Shown piece after piece: positions 1 to 6,381 of a stretch of DNA of 11,754 nucleotides. Origin of the DNA: CAYYHA01 sp964471535 (GTDB lineage Bacteria > Myxococcota > Myxococcia > SLRQ01). The stretch lies in contig CAYYHA010000119.1 of NCBI GenBank assembly GCA_964471535.1, forward strand, positions 1 through 11,754, written 5' to 3'. The notes beneath the pieces were generated by a model. It was not told the origin of the DNA. It saw only the letters and a list, made by a program, of their open reading frames with translations, and ran no database searches. The translations under genes and the position numbers were made by a program. The stretch's first letter is position 1; each line of letters starts with the position of its first letter.

Positions 1-36
1 AGGAGGCCCGCAGATTCCTGACAGATGGGGGCATCC

Positions 37-768
37 ATGAGTGAATGGCTCGCGGGCAAGCGGGTGCTCGTCATCGTCCCCACCTACAACGAGGCGGAGA
101 ACCTCGAGGCCCTCGCAGGCGCCGTCTTCGAAGTGGCCACGCGCCTCCCGTGCGCCCTCGAGATCCTGATCGTCGACGACGCCAGCCCCGATGGCACCGG
201 TGCCATCGCCGACCGACTGGCCGCCCGAGACGCGCGGGTCCACGTCCTCCATCGTCCGGGCAAGGAGGGGCTCGGCCGGGCCTACCTCGCTGGCTTCGAC
301 TGGGCCCTCGCCCGTAACTACGACCTGGTGGTGCAGATGGATGCCGATTTCTCCCACGATCCCGCGCACCTGCCGGCGCTCCTTTCGGCCGCCCAGAAGG
401 CGGACGTGGTCCTCGGCTCACGCTACGTGCCCGGGGGAGGCACCGTGAACTGGGGTCTCGGGCGGCGGCTCCTCTCCCGCGGTGGCTCGGCCTACGCCCG
501 GGCCATCCTGCGCCTCCCCTACCGGGATCTGACCGGCGGGTACAAGGTCTTTCGCCGAGCCGCGCTCGAGGCGCTCTCTCTTTCCACCGTGCGGAGCGAG
601 GGCTACGCCTTCCAGATCGAACTCACCCTGCGCGCCCACCGCCGCGGCCTGCGCATCCGCGAGTTGCCCATCGTCTTCGAGGACCGCCGCGTGGGCCAGT
701 CGAAGATGAGCCGCCGGATCGTGCTCGAGGCCGTGTTCCTGGTGTGGAAGCTCCGCGGAACGCAATGA
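37..768 (+). CDS. Polyprenol monophosphomannose synthase-like GT2 glycosyltransferase (DPM1 type)
   Basis: Predicted cytoplasmic, membrane-associated GT-A enzyme that moves a sugar (mannose in the best-known members) from a nucleotide sugar to polyprenyl phosphate. The 243-residue product has the family motifs in order: VIVPTYNEAENL at 12-23, the nucleotide-binding DDASPDGTG at 47-55, the metal-binding DADFSHDP at 102-109, GSRYVPGG at 127-134, DLTGGYKVF at 164-172 and a C-terminal block ending in FEDRRVGQSKMS near 214-225. There is no C-terminal transmembrane pair, so it is the short form. I chose ATG 37 because GGGGG lies five bases upstream; ATG 25 in the same frame would add four residues and has no clear ribosome-binding site. 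Its TGA overlaps the ATG of the GT39 gene (ATGA), so the two are probably translationally coupled, and the GT39 enzyme is the obvious user of its product. The exact sugar (mannose, glucose or other) cannot be read from sequence. Confidence 0.93.
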   Translation: MSEWLAGKRVLVIVPTYNEAENLEALAGAVFEVATRLPCALEILIVDDASPDGTGAIADRLAARDARVHVLHRPGKEGLGRAYLAGFDWALARNYDLVVQMDADFSHDPAHLPALLSAAQKADVVLGSRYVPGGGTVNWGLGRRLLSRGGSAYARAILRLPYRDLTGGYKVFRRAALEALSLSTVRSEGYAFQIELTLRAHRRGLRIRELPIVFEDRRVGQSKMSRRIVLEAVFLVWKLRGTQ

Positions 769-2124
769 GGCGCTCGCGCCTGTGGCTGGTGGGTGCCGGT
801 GTGCTTCTGCATGCGGTGGTGGCAGCAGCCACCGACCTCTCGCCCGACGAAGCCTACTACGCCGCCTGGGCGAGGGACCTGCACCTCGTGTATCCCGATC
901 ATCCGCCGCTCGTCGCCTGGCTCCTCGCAGCGCTACGCGGGGCCTTCGGTGAGAGCACCTTCGTCGTGCGCCTGCCGGCGCTCGTGACCGCTGCGGTGCT
1001 GCCCCTCCTCCTCGCAGCCGCAGCGGAGCGGTGGACGCGGATAGCCGGCGGCGGCGCGGCGGATGCGGTGGCGGCGGGGACGCGGGCTGTCTACCTCGCC
1101 TCGGGCACCCTGTTCCTGCACGCGCTCGGGGTGGTGACCACGCCGGACACTCCGCTCATCCTCGCCTGGGGCGTGGCGCTGTGGGGGCTCCTCGGCGTCC
1201 TCTCCGAGGGCCGGCCGGCGCAGGTGGTGCTGCTCGGTCTTGCCTGCGGTCTGGCTTGCCTCGCCAAGCACAGCGGGTGGCTGCTCCTCCTCTCGGTCAT
1301 CGGCGCCCTGTGGCGGAGGCCCGCGGCAGCCGCTGCGGTGCTGGGGCTGACGCTCGTCGTGAGCGCACCCTGGTGGGCGGCGGTGCTGGGGAAGGGCGGT
1401 GGGGATCTCGCCTTCCAGGCGGCGCGGCTCGGCAGGCCGGAGCCCTTCCGTCATCTGCCCGCCTTCGTCGCGGGGCAAATCGCACTCTTGACGCCTGGGG
1501 TCGCTTGGGTTCTCGCGAAGTGCGGCCGGGCGCTGCGGGGGGGCCTGGCCTGGCTCTTCTGGCCGACCGCCCTCGTCTTCTTCCTCGCTGCCGCCTGGGT
1601 GCGGGCCGAGGCCAACTGGGCGGCGCCGGCGTGGCTGCCGGTGCTCGTGGCAGCGAGCACCCAGCGCGTCCCCGTGCCTAGGTGGGCTGCGTTCAGCAGC
1701 GGAGCGTTGGTGCTCGCCGCCCACCTGGTGGCGATCGGGGGGCTGCCCCCACCGCTGCCCGATCCGACGGCCCGCTTGCGGGGATGGGCGGTGCTCGGTG
1801 CCGAGCTGCAGCGGGGGTGCCCCGAGGAGCCCCTGGCCGCGCGCCACTATGCACTGGTCTCCGAGCTCGCCTTCTATGCCCCTGCCTGTCGCCCGATCCG
1901 GGCGGTGCCCGACGGCCGCCGGGACTTCTTCGATGGCGGCCCGCCGCTTACCGGCCCCCTGCGCCTCGTGCAGCGAAGCGGCGCGCCTCTGCCGCGGGGA
2001 TGTCGGGTCTCGGGATCGGCGACGCGGGCGNNNNNNNNNNGGCTGGGCACTCTCGGTGTGGCCGCTTTCCTGCGGGCCACCGGCGCGTCCCGTGCCGCTG
2101 GCCGCCCCGTCGGGAACGGACTAA
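765..2124 (+). CDS. GT39 family (ArnT/PMT-like) membrane glycosyltransferase, interrupted by an assembly gap
   Basis: Polytopic inner-membrane glycosyltransferase expected to transfer a sugar from a polyprenyl-phosphate donor to an acceptor on the periplasmic side. The N-terminal helix is followed by SPDEAYYAAWARDL at 26-39, whose Asp28-Glu29 matches the acidic catalytic motif of the first periplasmic loop, and by YPDHPPLVAW at 43-52. Later come TPDTP at 126-130, LAKHSGWLLLL at 166-176, EANW at 282-285 and many hydrophobic helices. ATG 765 overlaps the stop of the upstream GT2 gene. A run of ten N begins exactly after codon 422. Past the gap the original frame stays open through the whole next gene, whereas the +1 frame gives 27 residues (starting GWALSVWPLSC) and stops at TAA 2122-2124, 12 bases before the next start. 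I take that as the true C-terminus, so the real gap should be a multiple of three. Acceptor unknown; lipid A or LPS core is plausible from the neighbours. Confidence 0.82.
2031..2040. other. Assembly gap (10 N) inside the GT39 gene
   Basis: Ten consecutive undetermined bases. The round number suggests a scaffolding placeholder and not a measured length. Coding frames differ on the two sides, so any protein translated straight through is wrong after residue 422 of the GT39 product. Confidence 0.98.
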
Positions 2125-2136
2125 ATCAGCGGCACC

Positions 2137-3273
2137 ATGTCCTCGAAGCCCTCCCGCCGCGACCGGCTCGGATCGAATGCCGCCGAAGGGCGGCGTGCGC
2201 GCCCGAGCGGCCTGGCTATCGCGGCCGTCGTGGTGGGCCTCTTGCTCTGCGTCCCTGGTGCTGGCCTGCTCGCCCTCCTGCTCGCCTACCTCGCTCACCG
2301 CACCCTGCTGCGGCATCCGGAGCTCTCCGGCGAGGGCTGGATCGCGGCGGCGGTGGCACTTGGTCTGCTCACGACGCTGGGGCAGATTCTCGCCTTCTTC
2401 GTCTGGGCAACCACCACCGAGTTCTTCTCCACCCTCGCGGAGGCGACCGAGGACGTCGCACTCTACGAGGTCGCGGTCGACAGCGGGCGCCGGAGGCTCG
2501 TCTTCGACGGAGCGGGGGAGGAGCGCTGTCCCGCCTACACGCCCGACGGGCGGCAGATCGTCTTCGCGTCTCCCCAGGCGGGGACGTGGGACCTGTGGCG
2601 GGTGCCCCGGGAGGGCGGGGCGGCCCAGCGGATCACCACGCTGCCGGGGCAGGAGCACCGGCCGCGGGTCTCGCCCGACGGGCGGCAGGTGGCCTTCCTC
2701 TACCAGGGCCCCGATTTGGCCTACGGCATCGGTGTGGTGCCCCTCGAGGGAGGCGAGGCGCGCTTTCTCCTCCAGAAGGTGGAGGGGCTCACCGGCGTGG
2801 ACTTCTCTCCCGACGGAACACGCCTCGTCGTGACCGCGAGTCCACCCGGCCGCGATGCCTGGACGCGGATCTACGATCTCGAGACCGGAGGCCGGAGGAC
2901 ACTTAAGATCCAAGAGGACGATTGGGAGGACCTGCCCCAGACCGACCCTGACTGGAGTGAAGATCGCATTCGCGTCAGTGCGGGGCACACGCTGGTGGAG
3001 ATCGACCCCGAGACCGGCGCCACCCACCGGCCGATGCCTGGCCGGGTCGTGCACACCCCGCGTGTGGCGGCGGGGCGCCTCTTCTTCTCGAGCAACTTCG
3101 ACCCCGAGACGGGACGTGAGGAAGGCACCTGGCGCCACCTTCTGGTGGGGACGCTGGAAGGACGCGGGCTGCGGCGGATCCTCAGCACCGAGATTCCCCT
3201 CTCCTGCATCGATGTGGCACCGGACGGCACCCATCTCGCTGCCGGCCTGCCCTCCGGGGAAGCGGGGCCATGA
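2137..3273 (+). CDS. Membrane-anchored DUF4190-like/TolB-like beta-propeller protein
   Basis: Function not known. The 378-residue product has a basic N-terminus (1-24), then two hydrophobic helices at about 25-55 and 68-92. The segment between them (HPELSGEGWIAAAVALG, near 60-76) resembles the two-helix DUF4190 module. From about 105 to 370 there are about six PD40/TolB-type blades, recognised by SPDG-like turns: AYTPDGRQIVF at 133-143, RVSPDGRQVAF at 177-187, DFSPDGTRLVV at 222-232, PDWSEDRIRV at 271-280, RVAAGRLFF at 309-317 and DVAPDGTHLAA at 359-369. By analogy with TolB the propeller would be a binding platform, probably periplasmic, but topology is not proven. The start follows the GT39 stop by 12 bases with only a weak ribosome-binding site, suggesting re-initiation. 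The stop overlaps the msbA ATG (ATGA). The location suggests a role linked to export or sensing of envelope lipids, but that is inference. Confidence 0.85.
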   Translation: MSSKPSRRDRLGSNAAEGRRARPSGLAIAAVVVGLLLCVPGAGLLALLLAYLAHRTLLRHPELSGEGWIAAAVALGLLTTLGQILAFFVWATTTEFFSTLAEATEDVALYEVAVDSGRRRLVFDGAGEERCPAYTPDGRQIVFASPQAGTWDLWRVPREGGAAQRITTLPGQEHRPRVSPDGRQVAFLYQGPDLAYGIGVVPLEGGEARFLLQKVEGLTGVDFSPDGTRLVVTASPPGRDAWTRIYDLETGGRRTLKIQEDDWEDLPQTDPDWSEDRIRVSAGHTLVEIDPETGATHRPMPGRVVHTPRVAAGRLFFSSNFDPETGREEGTWRHLLVGTLEGRGLRRILSTEIPLSCIDVAPDGTHLAAGLPSGEAGP

Positions 3274-5120
3274 TCCGAACCTATCTGCGCCTGCTCGGCT
3301 ATCTTAGGCCGCACCTTCCGGGCTTCTTCGCGGCGATTGGATGCATGGTGGTCCTCGCCCTGACCACCGGCGTCTACGCCTACCTCGTGGGGCCCGTGCT
3401 CGAGTTTCTGGTCACCGGTGGTCAGAAGGGGGTCGACGCGGTGGCCCGGCTCCTCCCGAGTGTCGACTTGAGCCAGCTCGACCGCGAGGCGGTGCTCTGG
3501 GTGCTCCCGGCGGTCATCCTGCTCACTGGCCTGCTGAAAGGCGCCAGCTACTTCGGGCAGTTCTACCTGATGGGCATGACCGGTCAGAAGGTGGTCGTCG
3601 ATCTGCGCCGCCACCTCTTCGCCCATCTGCTCGCCCTCTCCCCGGGATGGTTCACGCGTCACCATTCGGGGGATCTCATCTCCCGCTTCACCAACGACAT
3701 CGCGAAGGTGGAAACGGCGGTGACCTATGCGGTGACCTCCATCCTGCGCGACGCGCTGCAGGTGATCGTGCTGGTGGGCGTGGCCTTCTATCTGGACTGG
3801 CGTCTCTCGATCCTCGCCTTCGGCGTCATCCCGCTCACCCTCTTTCCCATCGTCCGCTTCGCGCGGCGCCTGCGGCGGGTGACGGGCCACAGCAACGAGG
3901 TGATGGGCCAGATCACCGAGCGCATCCACGAGGCCATCGGCGGCATCCGCATCGTGCAGGCCTATGGACAGGAGGCCGCCGAACGCGAGCGCTTCGATCG
4001 CCTCAACGACGACTTCGTGCGGGTGATGCGGCGTTCCTTCCTGGTCCGGGGCTTGAGCACGCCGACCATGGAGGTGATGGCGGTGACGGGCGTGGCGTTG
4101 ACGCTGTGGCTGGCGGGGGATGCCATTGCCCGAGGCACGCTGGACGCGGCGAAGTTCCTCTCCTTCTTCGCGACCATCATGCTCATGTACCAGCCGGTGA
4201 AGAGCCTCGGGCGACTGGGGCAGTTCGTCGTCACCGGGGCGGCGAGCGCCGAACGCATCTTCGAGATCCTCGACCAGCACCCGGAGATCCACGACGCTCC
4301 CGACGCCGTCGCCGCACCCCGCTTCGAGCACGGCGTGCGCTTCGAAGAGGTCTCCTTCTCCTACCAGGGACCCGAGGGCCCGAAGGTCCTCGACCGGGTC
4401 TCCTTCGAGATCGCCCGCGGTGAGGTGGTGGCGCTCGTCGGCCCGTCGGGGGGCGGCAAGAGCACCCTCGCCTCGCTGCTCTTGCGCTTCCATGACCCCA
4501 CCGAGGGGCGGGTGACCCTCGATGGCATCGATCTGCGGCGCATCCGGGTGGCCTCGCTCCGCCAGCTGCTGGCGGTGGTCAGCCAGGACACCATCGTCTT
4601 CAACGACACGGTGCGCGCCAATGTGGCCTACGGCCGGCCCGAGGCGCCGGACGAGGCGGTGTGGGCGGCGCTCGAGCGGGCGCAGGCGCGCGCCTTCGTC
4701 GAAGCCCTGCCCGACGGGCTGCACACCCGGCTGGGGGAGCGCGGGGTCACCCTCTCCGGGGGACAGCGCCAGCGTCTCTCCATCGCGCGGGCGATTCTCA
4801 AGGACGCGCCCCTCCTCATCCTCGACGAGGCGACCAGCCAGCTCGATGCCGAGAGCGAGGCGGCGGTGCAGGCGGCGCTCACCGAGCTGATGGCGGGGCG
4901 GACCACGTTGGTCATCGCCCACCGGCTGGCCACCGTGCAGCGGGCCGACCGCATCCTGGTCGTCGAGGGCGGCCGGGTGGTGGAGGCGGGAACCCACGGC
5001 GAGCTCCTGCGCCTGGGTGGCCTCTACAGCCGCCTCCATGCGCTGCAGCGCCTCTCCGGGGTGGCACCGAGTGACCTCGGGGCCTCGCTGGACGAATGGA
5101 AGGCCGAGCCCGGCGCGTAA
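3270..5120 (+). CDS. msbA: MsbA-type lipid A/phospholipid ABC exporter (fused TMD-NBD half transporter)
   Basis: Half-transporter that as a homodimer flips core-lipid A across the inner membrane using ATP. The 616-residue protein has an exporter transmembrane domain over about 15-325, with hydrophobic segments near 18-45, 76-95, 156-195 and 266-310. The nucleotide-binding domain covers about 352-590: Walker A GPSGGGKST at 391-399, Q-loop SQD at 438-440, signature LSGGQ at 495-499, Walker B LLILDEA at 515-521, D-loop SQLD at 523-526 and switch His551 in AHRLATV. All catalytic residues are present. Length is slightly above the usual 580-600, owing to a short C-terminal tail after 590. The start overlaps the stop of the propeller gene, so it is likely in that operon, and a purine-rich GGGGAAG precedes it. 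Placement beside waaA and lpxK genes supports lipid A as cargo; other multidrug-type exporters share the same fold, so the cargo is inferred from context. Confidence 0.92.
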   Translation: MIRTYLRLLGYLRPHLPGFFAAIGCMVVLALTTGVYAYLVGPVLEFLVTGGQKGVDAVARLLPSVDLSQLDREAVLWVLPAVILLTGLLKGASYFGQFYLMGMTGQKVVVDLRRHLFAHLLALSPGWFTRHHSGDLISRFTNDIAKVETAVTYAVTSILRDALQVIVLVGVAFYLDWRLSILAFGVIPLTLFPIVRFARRLRRVTGHSNEVMGQITERIHEAIGGIRIVQAYGQEAAERERFDRLNDDFVRVMRRSFLVRGLSTPTMEVMAVTGVALTLWLAGDAIARGTLDAAKFLSFFATIMLMYQPVKSLGRLGQFVVTGAASAERIFEILDQHPEIHDAPDAVAAPRFEHGVRFEEVSFSYQGPEGPKVLDRVSFEIARGEVVALVGPSGGGKSTLASLLLRFHDPTEGRVTLDGIDLRRIRVASLRQLLAVVSQDTIVFNDTVRANVAYGRPEAPDEAVWAALERAQARAFVEALPDGLHTRLGERGVTLSGGQRQRLSIARAILKDAPLLILDEATSQLDAESEAAVQAALTELMAGRTTLVIAHRLATVQRADRILVVEGGRVVEAGTHGELLRLGGLYSRLHALQRLSGVAPSDLGASLDEWKAEPGA

Positions 5121-5248
5121 GAGGGGCGAGGACGGGCGAAGCGAAGGGGCCGGAAGCCGCACCTGTGCCGGCGCCCGATCGCCGCCCCCTGCCTCGGGTG
5201 AGGCTACGGTTTGACAGTCCTGGTTTCGGGATTACTGAAACTTTCGCA

Positions 5249-5276
5249 TTGAAAAGCGTACCGTTTCCGTTCTAAT
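5249..5276 (+). promoter_or_regulatory. Candidate sigma-70-type promoter for rpoH
   Basis: TTGAAA (5249-5254) and TCTAAT (5271-5276), separated by 16 bases, each match the housekeeping -35 and -10 consensus at five of six positions. They lie in an AT-richer island (about 5211-5312) that stands out from the GC-rich surroundings. Transcription would begin near 5283, giving a leader of about 80 bases before the GTG of rpoH. A separate perfect TTGACA sits at 5211-5216 but has no good -10 at the right distance. Confidence 0.6.
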
Positions 5277-5282
5277 TTGGCC

Positions 5283-5310
5283 CTTGAAATAAGACTCAAT
5301 CGGTCCTTGT
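5283..5310 (+). promoter_or_regulatory. Possible heat-shock (sigma-32-type) promoter upstream of rpoH
   Basis: CTTGAAA at 5283-5289 is a perfect match to the enterobacterial sigma-32 -35 element. Thirteen bases later GTCCTTGT (5303-5310) is only a partial match to the -10 consensus CCCCATNT (four of seven defined positions). If real it would let the sigma factor control its own gene. The -10 is weak and the consensus in this lineage is unknown, so this is tentative. Confidence 0.25.
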
Positions 5311-5356
5311 TGAGGCCGATGCTGGGGGGGGCGGGCCCCATCGGGGCCACAGGGAG
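5304..5356 (+). promoter_or_regulatory. Structured rpoH leader with competing hairpins next to the ribosome-binding site
   Basis: Two hairpins that cannot form together are visible. One is GGCCCC (5334-5339) with GGGGCC (5343-5348) and a three-base loop. The other is CCGATG (5316-5321) with CATCGG (5339-5344). In addition TCCTT at 5304-5308 can pair, with one G-U wobble, with AGGGA at 5351-5355, which is the ribosome-binding site. The AGGGAG (5351-5356) lies 8 bases before the GTG and supports that start. Whether the structure regulates translation, for example with temperature, is inference. Confidence 0.35.
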
Positions 5357-5364
5357 ACATCGAC

Positions 5365-6252
5365 GTGGCAAAGCGAGACTCAATTCTCAACGATCCCGAG
5401 TACTTGCGGTACATCGAGGGCATCCAGCGCTACGATCTCCTCACCGCCGAGGAGGAGCAGCGGCTGGCCCGCCGGTGGCGCGAGGAGGGGGATCGTGCCG
5501 CCTTCGACGCGCTGGTGACGGCGAACCTGCGCTACGTGGTGAAGGTCGCGCTGCAGTACCGAGGCTACGGGCTGCGCGTCCTCGATCTCATCCAAGAGGG
5601 CAACCTGGGCCTGATGCGCGCCGTGGAGAAGTTCGACCCCGACCGGGGCTTTCGACTGGTCACCTACGCGACGCACTGGATTCGCTCCTTCATCCGCGCT
5701 TACATCCTCAAGCAGTGGAGCCTGGTGAAGATGGGTGGAAGCCACACCGAGCGGCGCCTCTTCTTCCGCTTGCCCAGCGCCCGGCGGGAGGTGGTCAACG
5801 AGGTGGAGGGCGAGGGCGCGGCCTACCGCCGCCTCCTCGCCGAACGCCTCGAGACCACCGAGGAGGAGGTGGAGAAGATCGAGCAGCGCATCTACGGGCG
5901 GGACATCTCCACCGCGATGCCGCTGGCCAGTACCGACGGTGACCGCACCCTCGAGGACACCCTCGAGGACGAGGAGAGCGAGGCCTTCGCCGACGAGGTT
6001 CTCGAGGAGGCGGAGCGCGAGGCGCTGCGCGAGGCCTTGGATGCCGCCTTCGACTCGCTGACCGAGCGGGAGCGTTACATCCTTCGCCGGCGCTTCCTCA
6101 CCGACGAGCAGAAGACGCTGCAGGAGCTGGGCGACGACCTCGGCATCAGCCGCGAGCGCATTCGCCAGCTCGAAGCGCGGGCGAAGGCGCGGCTCGGCGA
6201 GACGCTCCGGCGCACCCATCCCGAGCTGGTCGCCGAGGCCTTTGGCGCCTAG
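5365..6252 (+). CDS. rpoH: RNA polymerase sigma factor, RpoH (sigma-32) type
   Basis: Group 3 sigma factor that directs RNA polymerase to a stress or development regulon. The 295-residue protein lacks region 1.1 and has region 1.2/2.1 at about 12-65, the core-binding DLIQEGNLGLM at 74-84, region 2.3-2.4 (THWIRSFIRAYIL) at 103-115, and region 4.2 with a helix-turn-helix at about 250-275 (LQELGDDLGISRERIRQLE). The RpoH box appears at about 128-138 as TERRLFFRLPS, instead of the usual Q(R/K)(K/R)LFFNLR, so the family call stands but this signature is divergent. Between 188 and 222 is a strongly acidic linker. The GTG start has AGGGAG 8 bases upstream, and the following residues (MAKRDSIL) look natural. 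It has its own promoter region and is separated from msbA by 244 bases. Myxobacteria carry several RpoH-like sigma factors (SigB, SigC) with developmental roles, so heat shock is only one possible regulon. Confidence 0.9.
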   Translation: MAKRDSILNDPEYLRYIEGIQRYDLLTAEEEQRLARRWREEGDRAAFDALVTANLRYVVKVALQYRGYGLRVLDLIQEGNLGLMRAVEKFDPDRGFRLVTYATHWIRSFIRAYILKQWSLVKMGGSHTERRLFFRLPSARREVVNEVEGEGAAYRRLLAERLETTEEEVEKIEQRIYGRDISTAMPLASTDGDRTLEDTLEDEESEAFADEVLEEAEREALREALDAAFDSLTERERYILRRRFLTDEQKTLQELGDDLGISRERIRQLEARAKARLGETLRRTHPELVAEAFGA

Positions 6253-6330
6253 GGCCCTGCGCCCGGGTCCGGCGCGTCGCTGGCCTGCCGAGGCGCCGTG
6301 GCCCCCCACCTGTGTGCCAGGGGCGTCTGT

Positions 6331-6364
6331 CGGAGGGCGCGGCGATTGCGCCGCCGCCCGTCCG
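6331..6364 (+). terminator. Very stable GC hairpin between rpoH and the lipid A genes
   Basis: The arm 6331-6344 (CGGA, GGGCG, CGGCG) pairs with 6349-6364 (CGCCG, CGCCC, TCCG) around an ATTG tetraloop: 14 pairs with two single-base bulges on the 3' side. It begins 78 bases after the rpoH stop and ends 17 bases before the GTG of the next gene. There is no T-tract, so it is not a classical intrinsic terminator. It could be a Rho-independent-like pause, an mRNA-stabilising structure or a leader element of the next gene. Confidence 0.4.
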
Positions 6365-6381
6365 GTGGCTAGAAGTGCAGG

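Noticed and set aside
1..21. Possible tail of an upstream gene ending in TGA at 19-21
   Set aside because: Only six codons are visible, too few to support a gene. The AGGAGG at 1-6 is also too far (18 bases or more) from either start of the GT2 gene to be its ribosome-binding site.
744..2906. Single 720-residue protein reading from 744 through the N run
   Set aside because: It depends on translating through the gap; after the gap it overlaps the well-supported propeller gene in another frame and loses all family similarity.
2871..5162. Long open frame of 763 codons on the - strand opposite the propeller and msbA genes, and similar long - strand frames elsewhere
   Set aside because: These are shadows in GC-rich DNA. 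The + strand encodes clear conserved families across the same bases, and the - strand translations are low-complexity, rich in Arg, His, Glu and Gly, with no recognisable motif.
5191..5204. GCCTC/GAGGC hairpin after msbA as a terminator
   Set aside because: Only five pairs and no T-tract, expected by chance in such GC-rich sequence.
5211..5238. Promoter based on the perfect TTGACA at 5211-5216
   Set aside because: No hexamer at 15-19 bases downstream matches the -10 consensus well; the TTGAAA/TCTAAT pair is better on both boxes.
5292..5384. Nine-base direct repeat AGACTCAAT at 5292-5300 and 5376-5384 as an operator pair
   Set aside because: The second copy lies within the coding start of rpoH, there is no symmetry, and two copies of nine bases are weak evidence.
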